The notes under the pieces: model-generated | What the model saw: only the letters and a program-made list of their open reading frames with translations | Database searches by the model: none | Told to the model about the DNA's origin: nothing | Position numbers and translations under genes: made by a program | Shown: piece after piece, positions 26,227 through 36,200 of the stretch | How positions within the stretch are numbered: the stretch's first letter is position 1 | Layout: every line of letters begins with the position of its first letter | Assembly: GCA_046351395.1 (NCBI GenBank) | Contig: JAXLYP010000002.1 | Location: 248,001-312,000, forward strand | Source of the DNA: CAYYKK01 sp046351395 | GTDB taxonomy: Bacteria; Myxococcota_A; Polyangia; Polyangiales; Polyangiaceae | Direction of reading: 5' to 3' | DNA length: 64,000 nt

Positions 26227-27237
26227 ATGGAACGAAGGTCCGGTAAGCGAGTCGGCGTGATCATGGGCGGGTCCTCGGGGGAGCGAGAGGTGTCTCTGCG
26301 CTCGGGCGAGGCCGTCGCGCGCGCGCTCGAGTCTCGTGGACACGTCGTCCAGCGGGTCGTCCTCGGGGAGAACCCGTGCACCGTCGGCACCGAGATTCGG
26401 GGCGCGCACATCGACGTCGCGTTCCTCGCGCTCCACGGGCGCCATGGCGAGGACGGCTGCATCCAGGGCCTCCTCGAGCTCGAGAAGATCCCGTACACGG
26501 GGTCGAGCGTGCTCTCGAGCGCGCTCGCGATGGACAAGCTGAAGGCGAAGGAGCTCTTCCGCCTGCACAACGTGGCGACGCCTCCGTACTACACGGTCAG
26601 CGCGGACGACGACCTCGCCGACCTCGAGACGATCCACGGTTCGTTCGGGTTCCCGGTGATCGTCAAGCCGCGCGGGGAAGGGTCGAGCCTCGGCGTCCGC
26701 AAAGCGTCCGGGCACGCGGAGCTCACGGCCGCGATCCTCGAGGCGCTCGAGCTCGATGACACCGTGCTCGTCGAGCGGTTCATCACGGGGCTCGAGGTGA
26801 ACGTCGGCATCCTCAACGGCCGGGCGCTCGGCGCGATCGAGATCGCACCGAAGAACGGGATCTACGACTACGAAGCGAAGTACACGCCCGGCATGACCGA
26901 GTACTTCATGCCCGCGCGCCTCTCGCCCACGCGCTATCGCGGCGTGCTGAACCTCGCGGATCGCGCCGCGCGCGCCCTCGGCTGCACCGGCCCCTGTCGC
27001 GTGGACCTTCTCGTCACTCCGACCGAGAACGAGTACGTCCTCGAGGTGAACACGCTCCCCGGGATGACGGAGACGAGCCTTCTGCCGAAGATCGCGGCCT
27101 CCGCGGGCTACGATTTCGGGATGCTCTGCGAGGCCATCCTGGACGGCGCTCGCCTCTACGCGACGAAGCAGCGGCGCACCCCGCCGCGCGCCGTCCCGAG
27201 ACTGTTCCCCAACGAGTCGAAGCGCCTCGCCTCCTGA
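26227..27237 (+). CDS. ddl: D-alanine--D-alanine ligase
   Basis: 336 residues, a complete ATP-grasp ligase. It joins two D-Ala using ATP for peptidoglycan precursor synthesis in the cytosol. Motifs: GVIMGGSSGEREVSLRSG (N-terminal substrate loop), FLALHGRHGEDG, PYTGSSVLSSALAMDK, VIVKPRGEGSSLGVRKA (ATP and omega loop), VLVERFITGLEVNVGIL and LEVNTLPGMTETSLLPK (Mg2+ and D-Ala binding). The residue between I and D in the omega-loop region (EAKYTPGMTEY) keeps Tyr, which fits a D-Ala-D-Ala rather than D-Ala-D-Lac enzyme. The start is the ATG at 26227, preceded by GAGGAG; no mur or fts genes adjoin it. Confidence 0.95.
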   Translation: MERRSGKRVGVIMGGSSGEREVSLRSGEAVARALESRGHVVQRVVLGENPCTVGTEIRGAHIDVAFLALHGRHGEDGCIQGLLELEKIPYTGSSVLSSALAMDKLKAKELFRLHNVATPPYYTVSADDDLADLETIHGSFGFPVIVKPRGEGSSLGVRKASGHAELTAAILEALELDDTVLVERFITGLEVNVGILNGRALGAIEIAPKNGIYDYEAKYTPGMTEYFMPARLSPTRYRGVLNLADRAARALGCTGPCRVDLLVTPTENEYVLEVNTLPGMTETSLLPKIAASAGYDFGMLCEAILDGARLYATKQRRTPPRAVPRLFPNESKRLAS

Positions 27238-27306
27238 CCGGCGCTCCGAGCGACGCGCGTCTCGGGTCGGGAGGTTCCCGCGAGCTTCCTCGCCCGCGCG
27301 CGAGGT

Positions 27307-28170
27307 TCAGCGCTGATGCGCGAGGTGCACGTCCACCGCGGCTCCGGAGCGGAGCTCGCCGGACGCGCTCCGCCACGTGAACTCGGCGCGCTCGATCTCG
27401 CAGTTTCCGCGGCCGTCGCACGACCGCTGGATCACGTAGCGCGCGTCGAGCGACTCGACGCCGAGGTCGATGATGCGGGTGAGCTCGCGCGCCGTGCTCA
27501 CCCGATCGCCGTCGGCGTCCGCCCACGCGACGAGATCCGCGAACGCCGCGTCGCGCGGGGTAATGCGGCCGTCTCCGTCGTCATCGAGCGCTGCGAGCGC
27601 GACGAATCCGTTTGGCGCGAGGTCGCCCGTGGACAGCCGCGTGGCCGATCCGAAGAGCTCCCCACCGTCGTCGATGACGCCGTCGTGATCCCGGTCGAGC
27701 GCGAGCCATGGCGTCGCGCTGGTCGGCCAGTCGGTGACCACGCTCTGCTCCGCGTCGAGCGCGAACGCGGCGCTCGACGGGCCCATCTGCGCATAGGTCA
27801 CCGCCTCGCCCCCGAACGCGAGGACGATGGGGGTCGACGCGGCGGATGTGTCCTCACAGCCGGACCAGGACCCGACGCCCTCCGCGTCCACGATGCAGTG
27901 CCGCATCCCGTTCGCTCCGCACGACTCCAGGTCGTTCGCTCCGCACTCCCCCTTGATGCAAGCGGACCAGACGAGCTTGTCGTCCGCCCCTTTCTGGCAC
28001 GTCGCGGCGCCCGTCCCGTCGGCGCAGTCGTCCTCGTCCCCGAGCACCGCGCACGACTGGCCCGCGATGGCGGTCCCCGTCGTCTCGCCGACGTCACAGC
28101 CCCCGACTGCGGCCGCGAGCGCGCCCAGCGAAAGCACGAAGCTCAACCCACGATGTGCCAAGGAGTTCAT
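27307..28170 (-). CDS. Cys-rich lipoprotein with EF-hand-like calcium motifs
   Basis: 287 residues. The ATG is preceded by AAAGGAGGAGG. Signal peptide with lipobox VGGC. Residues 35-110 hold about ten Cys, typical of secreted myxobacterial disulfide-rich regions. Residues 150-240 contain three Asp-rich EF-hand/dockerin-like loops: LDRDHDGVIDDGGELFG, LDDDGDGRITPRDAAF and ADADGDRVSTARELTRI. This arrangement (D.D.DG.I..GGELFG) is shared with VCBS/hemolysin-type calcium-binding proteins. Function unknown; probably surface-exposed and stabilised by calcium. Confidence 0.8.
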   Translation of the reverse strand: MNSLAHRGLSFVLSLGALAAAVGGCDVGETTGTAIAGQSCAVLGDEDDCADGTGAATCQKGADDKLVWSACIKGECGANDLESCGANGMRHCIVDAEGVGSWSGCEDTSAASTPIVLAFGGEAVTYAQMGPSSAAFALDAEQSVVTDWPTSATPWLALDRDHDGVIDDGGELFGSATRLSTGDLAPNGFVALAALDDDGDGRITPRDAAFADLVAWADADGDRVSTARELTRIIDLGVESLDARYVIQRSCDGRGNCEIERAEFTWRSASGELRSGAAVDVHLAHQR

Positions 28171-28241
28171 GACCTCCTCCTTTGCACCCTGTGTGCCGCC
28201 TGAGAACTTGCGCTAGTTCGCGAAAATCGACGGCGTGGCGT

Positions 28242-28265
28242 GGCTCAGATTGAGCCGTCCGGACG
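28242..28265. terminator. Stacked palindromes downstream of the 28274 lipoprotein gene
   Basis: GGCTCA-gat-TGAGCC (28242-28256) runs directly into the perfect palindrome CGTCCGGACG (28256-28265), 8 bp past the stop of the leftward gene at 28274. There is no T-tract, so a terminator or mRNA-stabilising role is tentative. Confidence 0.35.
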
Positions 28266-28273
28266 AACTTGGC

Positions 28274-29536
28274 TCAGTAGAGATCGTACCCGCGCTCGTT
28301 GTAGCTCGGGTAGCAATCGGGCTGCTGATACTCGCCGTACCCGCCGTACCCGCCGCCGTAATAGTTGTACGGGGAGTACGGCGCGAGCTGCTCCGCCGTC
28401 GCGTCGGACTCGTTGATGTAGAGGGTCACGTCGGGCGTGGACGAGGACTGCCAGACGATGTCGAGCGTGTAGTCCTGCACCTTCTTGCCGACGAGCTGTT
28501 GGCCGGGGTTCGCGCTCGGCGCGCCCCCGTGGAACTGGCGCACGCCGTCGTCCCACGTCATCAGCTGGAGCGAGGCCGAACCGCCCGGACGAACGAGGGA
28601 CTTCACGATCGTGAACGCTTGATCCGGCTGGAGCTTCTGTTCGGCGAGCGCTCCGCTCGAGCCGAGCCAGAGGGCGGGCGGGCCGATGAGGGTCACCTCC
28701 TCGACGCGCTGATCGGACGTGAGCGGAGCGTTGCACCCCGAGACGCACCGCCGGAACGCATAGAGCGTGTCGCTGACGAGCGCGGGCGCGTGCACGCTGC
28801 CCATGGTCTTGGCCTTCGCGCTCAGCCGGTCGAACGATCCCGAGAAGCGGGAGTAGTCGATCGCGTCCTTCGTGGCCGTCGACGTCGTGAAGCCGCCCCA
28901 CTCGGCGTCCCCGACGTACTCGCGGAGCGTCTCGAGCGTCTGCTGGGGATCCTCGTACTGCCCGTTTCCGAGCTTCAGGGACGGGAGGACGAAGGAGTCG
29001 ATCTTCGCGACCATCGGCGAGGTCCAGCTCGATTTGAGCTGCCAGGTGACCTTCCGACGAGGCTCCATGCCCGCGGGGCACTTCGGCGTCTGATCTTGGC
29101 GAACGAGCTTGAACTCCGCGCCGAGTGACGAGCTCGTCGGCGTCTTCTCCTCCATGAGGGGGATCGACTCGTAGTTGATCGCGACCGACTTGCTCACCTC
29201 CGACCGCGGCGCCGCCGGGATTTGCCCGCGGTAGGTGTTGATCTGGATCTTCTGGTCGGGGGCCGGCTCCGAGAGGATCGCGGAGATGCCGCGGATCCTG
29301 CGGATCTGGGCCCGGTCCTGCTCCTGGCTGTTCTCCGGCCCGTCGCTCGCGAGCGCGTCCAGCCACGCGTGGTGATCCTGCTTCAGCTTCGGTGCCACGA
29401 GCGCGCTCGGGAGGCGCGGCTTGGACGCGGCGCCCGAGCAGCCGCTCGCCGCGAGGCCCACCGCGGCGACGCTCACGCAGACAGCGAGGTTGGCGACGAC
29501 CGCGGCCCGACCGAAAGAGAGCTTTCCGACACTCAT
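28274..29536 (-). CDS. Lipoprotein with Tyr/Gly-rich tail, function unknown
   Basis: 420 residues. ATG preceded by AGGAAAACC. Signal peptide with lipobox ASGC. The main body (about 40-385) is not recognised. It contains two Cys close together (RRCVSGCNAP) and another in TPKCPAGMEP. The last 45 residues are a Tyr/Gly/Pro-rich tail (YNYYGGGYGGYGEYQQ) unlike the rest of the window. Such tails occur in surface and adhesive proteins. It stands alone, divergent from the histidine kinase at 29802. Confidence 0.75.
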   Translation of the reverse strand: MSVGKLSFGRAAVVANLAVCVSVAAVGLAASGCSGAASKPRLPSALVAPKLKQDHHAWLDALASDGPENSQEQDRAQIRRIRGISAILSEPAPDQKIQINTYRGQIPAAPRSEVSKSVAINYESIPLMEEKTPTSSSLGAEFKLVRQDQTPKCPAGMEPRRKVTWQLKSSWTSPMVAKIDSFVLPSLKLGNGQYEDPQQTLETLREYVGDAEWGGFTTSTATKDAIDYSRFSGSFDRLSAKAKTMGSVHAPALVSDTLYAFRRCVSGCNAPLTSDQRVEEVTLIGPPALWLGSSGALAEQKLQPDQAFTIVKSLVRPGGSASLQLMTWDDGVRQFHGGAPSANPGQQLVGKKVQDYTLDIVWQSSSTPDVTLYINESDATAEQLAPYSPYNYYGGGYGGYGEYQQPDCYPSYNERGYDLY

Positions 29537-29583
29537 GGTTTTCCTAGTACGCCTTGGAGGTCAGGATTCTGCCGCCCTTTTTC

Positions 29584-29626
29584 ACGCCCCTTTTCAGGGG
29601 CGTTGGGGGGCGGTTCGGGACCGCCC
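29584..29626. repeat. Two GC hairpins in the divergent gap 29537-29801
   Basis: ACGCCCC-ttttca-GGGGCGT (29584-29603) followed after 4 nt by GGGCGGT-tcggg-ACCGCCC (29608-29626). They lie upstream of both divergent genes; on the minus strand they would fall in the leader of the Tyr/Gly-tailed lipoprotein. No gene is supported in the rest of this 265-bp gap. Confidence 0.5.
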
Positions 29627-29801
29627 GGGGGCGACCCCATTCGTGCGTATGTACCCGTGGCGAGGTCAACTGTGACACGGCTCGGAGGGGTTTGTTCCGC
29701 CCGCCCCGCCCCCGTTCTCCGAGCGTAGCTTCGAACCCGCCGTCGGTCGGGGTTCTTGGGCCGGCCCCAGGAGCGGTTCGAGGGCGGCCTCGTCTCGTCG
29801 C

Positions 29802-31904
29802 TTGCGCGGCTGGGTCGATTCGGCGACCCTCGGCACGAGGCGGGATCTCGACCAAACCCCCCCGCGTCGAGCGTTGGAAGAAGAACGGAACCTCTCACGG
29901 GAGCTGGAAGAGAGCGAAGCGCTCCGACGCGGCATCCTCGCGGCCGTGCCGGTCGGCGTGGTGCACGTGCTGTCCTCGGGGAGGATCCAGGTCGCCAACG
30001 CCGAGGCCCTTCGAATCCTGGGCCTGACCCACGACGAGATCACCGACACCTACACCACGGAGTACGCGAGTCAGACCTTCAACGAGGACGGCTCTCCCTG
30101 CGCCCCCGACGACTACCCCGTCACGAAGGCGCTGACCACGGGGCAGCCGCAGTCGGCACAGACCATCGGCATTCGGCTGCGAGACGGGTCGACTTGCTGG
30201 TGCGTGTTCCGCGCCGTGCCCATGAAAGACGCCGCCACTGGCGTCACCACCGGAGCGATCGTCGCGTTCGTCGACGTGACGAACCAGATGGAGATCGCGC
30301 GGACGCTCCGCGACTCGGAGGCGAAGCTGTCCGCGATCATGGCGAACGCCCCGAACCTCATCTTTACGCTCGATCCCGAGGGGCGCATCACGTTCATGAA
30401 CCGGACGATCGCCGACGTCGAGGAGATGGTCGACACGACGTCGATCGTCGGCGAGTCCGTGTTCACGTGGCTGAACCCGCGGGATCACGACATGGTGCGG
30501 GAAAAGCTCCGCCGTGTGCTCGAGCACGGCGAGATGCAGCAGTACGAGGTGAAGGGCCTCGACGGCGTCGATCCGAACACGTACGTCACGAACCTCGGAC
30601 CGGTGTGGCGCGAGGGCCGCGTCGCGGGCGTCGCGGGGATCGTCTCGTTCATCACGGAGATCAAGAAGGCCGAGGCCGAGCGCATCAAGCTCGTCGCGGA
30701 GCTCCACGAGGCGCAGCGCCTCGAAGGCCTGGGACGGCTCGCGGGGGGACTCGCCCACGACTTCAACAACCTCCTCACGATCGTCCAGGGGAACGTGGAC
30801 TTGCTCCTCTCCCCGCGACACGGCGCGGACCTCACGGGCGCGAGTGAAGCTGCGATCACGAAGATCCGTGAGCGTATCGGCGAGATCGGGGACGCCGCGC
30901 GCAAGGCCGCGATGCTCACCCGTCAGCTGCTCGCCTTCGGCAGAAAGCAGGAGCTCGCGCCGCGCACCGTCGATCTGAACGGCCTGGTCGAAGGGATGGC
31001 GCCGCTCCTCCGCCGGCTCCTGGCCGAGCACACGACGCTCGAGCTCGCGCTCTCCCTCGACATCGGGACCGTGCGCGCGGACCCGGTCGAGATCGAGCGG
31101 GTGCTCGTGAACCTGGTGATGAACGCGGGGGACGCGATGCCCGACGGAGGATCCATCACCATCCGCACGCGCCCCCTCGACGTGACGATCAAGCGGGACG
31201 AGCTGGAGGTCGGACGGCACGTCGTCCTCGAGGTGCGCGACCGCGGGACGGGCATGAACGACGAGACGCTGAAGCACGCGTTCGAGCCGTTCTTCACGAC
31301 CAAGGAGATCGGGAAGGGCACGGGGCTCGGCCTCGCCACGGTGCACGGCATCGTGCGCCAGAGCGGTGGGCTCGTGGAGATCGACACCGAGGTCGGGCTT
31401 GGGACGACGGTGCGCGCGATCTTCCCGGAGGCGGTCGGGCGTCTCGAGTCGCGCAAGCCGAGCGCCGCGCCGTCGAGCCGTGAGGCGCACCGAGGAACAC
31501 TCCTCGTCGTGGAGGACGACGTCGCCGTCCGGGACGTCACGCGGCTGGTCCTCGAGGCGAACGGCTATCAGGTCGTCGCGCCGCTCTCCGCGGAAGCCGC
31601 CGCGAAGATCCCCGGAGACGTGCTCGCGCGCATCGACGTCCTCGTCACCGACGTGGTGATGCCCGGGATGAGCGGGCCCACCGTGGCGATGCGTCTCCGG
31701 GAACGCGCGCCTTGGCTCGAGGTGCTGCTCGTCTCCGGGCATATCCGTGAGGCGCCCGTCTCGGCCGGGCGCGACGGGTTCGCGTTCCTCTCGAAGCCGT
31801 TCGACGAGAAGGCGCTGTTGTCGGCGGTGCGCGACGCGATGGATCGCCGCGCGGCTCGGGGCGCGACCGCGAAGGCGTCCGGTTCCGGCGACCCCGACGT
31901 CTGA
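29802..31904 (+). CDS. PAS-containing hybrid histidine kinase with C-terminal receiver
   Basis: 700 residues, cytosolic (no membrane segment). Two PAS domains (about 45-165 and 175-290) are followed by HisKA with His319 (GLAHDFNNLLT), HATPase_c (N, G1 and G2 boxes: NLVMNAGDAMPDGG, DRGTGMND, KGTGLGLATVHGI) and a receiver (about 575-690) with phospho-Asp617 (LVTDVVMPG). The receiver probably returns phosphate to the kinase or passes it to an unlinked phosphotransferase. The start is uncertain: TTG at 29802 gives the longest form, TTG at 29874 (before EEERNLSREL) would keep all domains; neither has a clear ribosome site. It is convergent with the sensor gene at 31911. Confidence 0.88.
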   Translation: MRGWVDSATLGTRRDLDQTPPRRALEEERNLSRELEESEALRRGILAAVPVGVVHVLSSGRIQVANAEALRILGLTHDEITDTYTTEYASQTFNEDGSPCAPDDYPVTKALTTGQPQSAQTIGIRLRDGSTCWCVFRAVPMKDAATGVTTGAIVAFVDVTNQMEIARTLRDSEAKLSAIMANAPNLIFTLDPEGRITFMNRTIADVEEMVDTTSIVGESVFTWLNPRDHDMVREKLRRVLEHGEMQQYEVKGLDGVDPNTYVTNLGPVWREGRVAGVAGIVSFITEIKKAEAERIKLVAELHEAQRLEGLGRLAGGLAHDFNNLLTIVQGNVDLLLSPRHGADLTGASEAAITKIRERIGEIGDAARKAAMLTRQLLAFGRKQELAPRTVDLNGLVEGMAPLLRRLLAEHTTLELALSLDIGTVRADPVEIERVLVNLVMNAGDAMPDGGSITIRTRPLDVTIKRDELEVGRHVVLEVRDRGTGMNDETLKHAFEPFFTTKEIGKGTGLGLATVHGIVRQSGGLVEIDTEVGLGTTVRAIFPEAVGRLESRKPSAAPSSREAHRGTLLVVEDDVAVRDVTRLVLEANGYQVVAPLSAEAAAKIPGDVLARIDVLVTDVVMPGMSGPTVAMRLRERAPWLEVLLVSGHIREAPVSAGRDGFAFLSKPFDEKALLSAVRDAMDRRAARGATAKASGSGDPDV

Positions 31905-31910
31905 CGCGAG

Positions 31911-32354
31911 TCAGCGGCGCCCGCGCGCCGCGTCCCACTCGGCCATGAGCTGGTCGAAATCGGCCTGCTGTTCTCGCCGTAGCTTCTCGCGGACCTCGAC
32001 TCGCATCGCCCGACGCACCTCGCGGACGCTCTCTTCGACGGGCGCCATCGCGTCGTCCATCCGGCCGTCGTAGCTCTTCAGGATCGCCTCGATCGCGCTC
32101 CGCTGGTCCGCAGAGAGCCCGAGCTTTCGATCGAGCGACCAGAGGAACGTGCCGTGTCGAGAACCTCTCCGCGCGGCGTCGAACACGTCGAGCGCGCGCC
32201 GGACCTCGACCACGTGACCCACGGCCGCGCCCGTCGCCGCGCCGAGGACGAACACGGCGACGAACGCCGCGATGACCTTCCATTTGAGGCCCGAGCGCGT
32301 GCGCACCGAGGGCACCGCGAGCTCGTCGGCTGGGTGAATGGAGGCGCTCGTCAT
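31911..32354 (-). CDS. Membrane-anchored Spy/CnrX-like periplasmic sensor
   Basis: 147 residues. One membrane helix (about 25-45) and a periplasmic all-helical domain with the Spy/CpxP/CnrX helical-hairpin layout (LDRKLGLSADQRSAIEAILK, then a long charged helix REVRRAMRVEVREKLRREQQ). The length matches CnrX (148 aa). However, the only periplasmic His are His47 and His67 and there is no His/Met pair in the C-terminal helix as in CnrX, so metal sensing is doubtful. It is the last gene of the sigma/anti-sigma trio (ATGA overlap with the anti-sigma gene) and should bind the anti-sigma factor or hand it a signal. Confidence 0.75.
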   Translation of the reverse strand: MTSASIHPADELAVPSVRTRSGLKWKVIAAFVAVFVLGAATGAAVGHVVEVRRALDVFDAARRGSRHGTFLWSLDRKLGLSADQRSAIEAILKSYDGRMDDAMAPVEESVREVRRAMRVEVREKLRREQQADFDQLMAEWDAARGRR

Positions 32355-32650
32355 GGCTCTCCTCCGACGCCGATCCGATCCTCTCCGAAGCTCGCGATGT
32401 TGTTCGCGAGGTGTCGATCGCCGAGGAGCGCGAACACGATCGACACCACCGCGGCCACCAGGGCCAGCCCCGCGCCGCCCCGGGCCGAGCGCCACGCCAT
32501 GTCCCAGCGTCGCTCCCGCGAGAGCTGCGCGCCGCGCGCCGAAAGCGCGCGCAGGATCCGACCCTCCAGCCCCGACGGCGCGCGGACGTCCTCGGTCGAC
32601 GCCGCGAGCCTCGCCATCCGTGCCTCGAACTCCAGCTCATCCGGCGTCAT
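32351..32650 (-). CDS. Single-TM anti-sigma factor (CnrY-like size and layout)
   Basis: 99 residues: a cytosolic N-terminal 58 residues rich in Arg/Glu, one membrane helix (GLALVAAVVSIVFALLGD, about 60-78) and a short periplasmic tail. There is no HxxxCxxC zinc motif, so it is not a ZAS anti-sigma. CnrY, which sequesters CnrH at the membrane, has the same size (about 95 aa) and topology. AAAGGA precedes the ATG at 32650. It overlaps the sigma gene by 14 nt and the sensor gene by 4 nt. The identification rests on topology and position, not on sequence similarity I can prove. Confidence 0.7.
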   Translation of the reverse strand: MTPDELEFEARMARLAASTEDVRAPSGLEGRILRALSARGAQLSRERRWDMAWRSARGGAGLALVAAVVSIVFALLGDRHLANNIASFGEDRIGVGGEP

Positions 32651-33182
32651 CGTCGCGGTCCTTTCCCATGAGTTTGGCGCGCGCCCGAAGGAGGCGCTGC
32701 TCGACGGCGCCCTCGCTCACGCCGAGCACCTCGGCGGCCTCGCGGCTCGTCATTCCCTCGAAGTATTTCAGCACCACCGCCGCGCGCTGATCGATCGGGA
32801 GCGCCGCGAGCCAGCGGCCGATCTCGATCGCCGCTCCGACCTGATCGTCCGTCGCCGTGTCCCAGCGCACGCTCTCCGGGTCGATCGCCGCGTCCGCCTC
32901 GCCGCGCACCTTGCGCCGGCGCAGCATGTCGATCGCGACCCGCGAGACGATCGCGACGAGCCAGCTCTCCATCGCGAGTCGATCGTCGTACCGGCCGGAC
33001 GCGATGGCGTCGAATGCCTTCAACGCCCCTTCCTGGACGGCGTCCTCCGCCTCGGCGCGGCGCCCGAGGAGCCGCAGCGCGACTCGGAAGAGTCGCGGGG
33101 TGCTCGCGCGCAGCGTCCCCACGAACGACGCGGTGTCCTCCGGCAGGGGCGTTCGCCGTTCCGTCACGTGCGCTGGGAGCAT
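32637..33182 (-). CDS. ECF RNA polymerase sigma factor (CnrH-like context)
   Basis: 181 residues. Region 2: LFRVALRLLGRRAEAEDAVQ and ESWLVAIVSRVAIDMLRRRK. Region 4: LPIDQRAAVVLKYFEGMTSR, then EAAEVLGVSEGAVEQRLLRA (helix-turn-helix). No C-terminal extension. It starts 25 bp after the RND pump stop, so it is probably transcribed with the pump and feeds back on it. The start is either ATG 33182 or GTG 33167; neither has a strong ribosome site. It is expected to be held by the membrane anti-sigma encoded next and released by the periplasmic sensor's signal. Confidence 0.9.
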   Translation of the reverse strand: MLPAHVTERRTPLPEDTASFVGTLRASTPRLFRVALRLLGRRAEAEDAVQEGALKAFDAIASGRYDDRLAMESWLVAIVSRVAIDMLRRRKVRGEADAAIDPESVRWDTATDDQVGAAIEIGRWLAALPIDQRAAVVLKYFEGMTSREAAEVLGVSEGAVEQRLLRARAKLMGKDRDDDAG

Positions 33183-33207
33183 AGCGGGTGGATCGGTCGG
33201 TCATCGC

Positions 33208-36200
33208 TCACTCCGCTGGGGTTGGTGCGGTCGGGGCCATCGCAGGGGGCGGCGCGGGGGGCGGTGCGGGGGTTCGCCGCCGGAGGATTCGCTGCCGAGC
33301 CTTGTCGGTGACGACGTAGAACGCGGGCACGATCACCAAGCTGAGGACGGTGGAGACCGTCAGCCCGCCGAGGACCGCGGCGCCCATGGGACCGCGTGTC
33401 TCGGAGCCCGGCCCGAGGCCGAGCACCGGCGGCACCGCGGACATCATCGTCGCGACCGTCGTCATCAGGATCGGCCGGAGCCGAATGGGTCCCGCTCGCT
33501 GCATCGCGGTCGCCGCGTCCACGTCCTCGTGTTCGCGGATCTGGTTCGCGTACTCGACGAGCATGATCGAGTTCTTCTTCACGATCCCCATGAGGAGAAG
33601 GAGACCGATCATGCTGAAGATGTTGAGCGTCGCGCCGACGACCATCAGCCCGAGGATCGCGCCCACGATCGCCAGCGGAAGGATCGTGAGCACCGTGACG
33701 GGGTGCAGGAACGAGTTGAACTGGCTCGCGAGGACCATGTACGCGACCGCGATGCCCACGATGAGCGCGAACGTGAGGCTCGACGTCGTGTCCTCGAGCT
33801 GCGTCGACTGGCCGCCGAGGACGGCGCGGTAGCCGAGTGGCAGATCGGCGCCGAGCGCCTTCGCGCGGGTGATCGCCTCACCTTGCGAGTGGCCCGGCGC
33901 GACGTTCGCTCGGATGGTGACGGCGCGCTCTCGGTCGATCCGGGTGATCGACTGGAGGACGGGCTTCTCGGTCTGCGTGACGACGAGCGACATCGGCACG
34001 AGCTCGCCCGTCTTCGAGCGGACGCGCAGATCCCCGATGTCCTCTGGCCGCGACCGCTGGGACTTCAGGAGGCGGGCGCGGATGTCGAGAAGGCGACCGT
34101 CGGACTCGAACTTGCCGAGCGTGGTGCCGCCGACGAGCGCGCTGATCGTGGTGCCGAGATCCGCCATCGAGACGCCGAGGTCGGTCGCGCGCCGGCGATC
34201 GGGCGTGATCTGAAGCTCGGGCGCACCGATCTGGTAGTCCGTCGTGACGTCCGTCACGACGCCGCTCCGCTCGAGTTGATCCTTCAGCTCGAGCGAGTTC
34301 TCGACCAGCTGATCCCAATCGGCGCCGCGCACCGTGAGCTCGACCGGCGACCCGCGTTGCGCGCCGAAGCTCTGCTGGGATGGGTCCGACACGGAGGCGC
34401 GCAACCCCGCGATCTTCGAGAGCTCCGCGCGCACCTTCGCGCCGAACTCCTGCGCGGAGGTCTTTCGCTTGCCTCGATCGACCAGCGTGATGGTGATGAA
34501 CCCGCCAGCGCCGTTGAGCGTGGAGAGGGTCTGCGCGACCTCCGGCTGCGCCATGATCCACGCCTCCGCCTTGCTCAGGATGGGCTCGGACGCCTGGAGG
34601 CTCGCGCCCGCGCTCGTCTGGAGCCGGACCTGCAAGAGCCCCTGGTCTTGGGAGGGGACGAACTCCGTGGGGAGTCGCGTCAGCAAGAAGATGGAGGCCC
34701 CGAGGACGCCCGACGCGAACAGGAGGACGAGCCACGCGCGCTTCAGGGCCCGACCGAGCACGCGCTCGTAGAACCGCTCGAGCGCGGCGAACCCCTTGTC
34801 GACCTGGCGCCCGATGAAGCCGCGGTTCTCGCGCGAAGCGTTGAGGATCTGGGCGCAGCGCGCGGGCGCGAGCGTGATCGCCTCGATGTACGAGAGGACG
34901 ACGGCGATCGACAGCGTCACGCCGAACTGCAGGAAGAACTTGCCGATGACGCCCTTCATGAAGACGACCGGCAAGAAGATCGCAATGACGGCGGCGGTCG
35001 CCGCGAGCGCCGCGAACGTGATCTCCTTCGTCCCGTCCGCCGCGGCGCGCTTCTTGTCCTTCCCCATCTCGGCGTGGCGGTAGATGTTCTCCATCACCAT
35101 GACCGCGTCGTCGACGACGAGCCCGACGGCGAGGGAGAGGCCGAGCAGGGTGAACGTGTTGAGCGTGTAGCCGAGGAAGTACGTGATCGCGACCGTCCCG
35201 CAGAGCGACATGGGGATCGCGAGGACGACGTTCAGCGTGCTCGAGAGCGAGCCGAGGAAGAGCCAACAGACGAGCGCGGTGAGGACGAGCGCGAGGCCGA
35301 GCTCGAGCTCCATCTCGTGCACGGACTCCTCGATGAAGCGCGTCGTGTCGGACAGCACGACGAGGCGCATGCCCTCCGGTAGAGACGACGAGAGCTCCGT
35401 CACCTTCTCGCGCACCGCCTCGGCGACCGACACCGCGTTGCTCCCGCGCTGCTTGAGGACGCCGAGCGCCTGCACCGGGACGCCGTCCAGGTGCGCGATG
35501 CTCGTCACGTCCGCGAACCCGTCCTCGACGAGCGCCACGTCCCCGAGCCGCACGGGGTTCGAGGTGCCACGCCGGACGACGATCGCGCGGAACGCCTCGA
35601 TGTCGATCGCCTCGCCGAGGAGCTGGACGTTGATCTGGCGGTTGCCGGTCTGGAGTTGGCCGCCCGTCGTGTCCACGTGCTCGCGCTGGATCGCGCCGAT
35701 CACGTCGCTCGCGGCGACGTTCTTCTCCGCCATCTTGCTCTGGTCGAGCCACACGCGGACGTTCCGGTCGGTGTAGCCGTCGAGCGTGATCTGACCGACG
35801 CCGGAGATCGTCTGGAGATCCTGCTGCACCTGATACCGCGCGACGTCCGCGAGGAGCTGACGCGCGAACGGCCCGGTGACGCCGATCGTGAGGATGGGCT
35901 GGTCGTCCGGGTTCGACTTCGAGATCGTCGGCGCCTGGACGTCCTTCGGGAGCTGCCGCTGGGCCTGGGCGACCTTCGCTTGGATGTCCTGGAGCGCGAC
36001 GTCCACGTCCCGTGAGATGTCGAAGACGGCGGTGATCCGCGCGTTGTTCTGGCGAGCGGTCGACGTGATCTGCTGGACGCCTTCGACCTGCGAGATCGCC
36101 TGCTCGATCGGATCGACGATCTGCCGCTCGACCGCGGCGGGCGACGCCCCGGGCCAGCTCACGGAGACCGTGATGTTCGGGTAGTCGACGTCCGGGTACT

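Noticed and set aside
32857..35382. 841-codon plus-strand frame opposite the RND pump
   Set aside because: Low-complexity Arg/Glu/Asp-rich content; the minus strand encodes a full-length RND pump.
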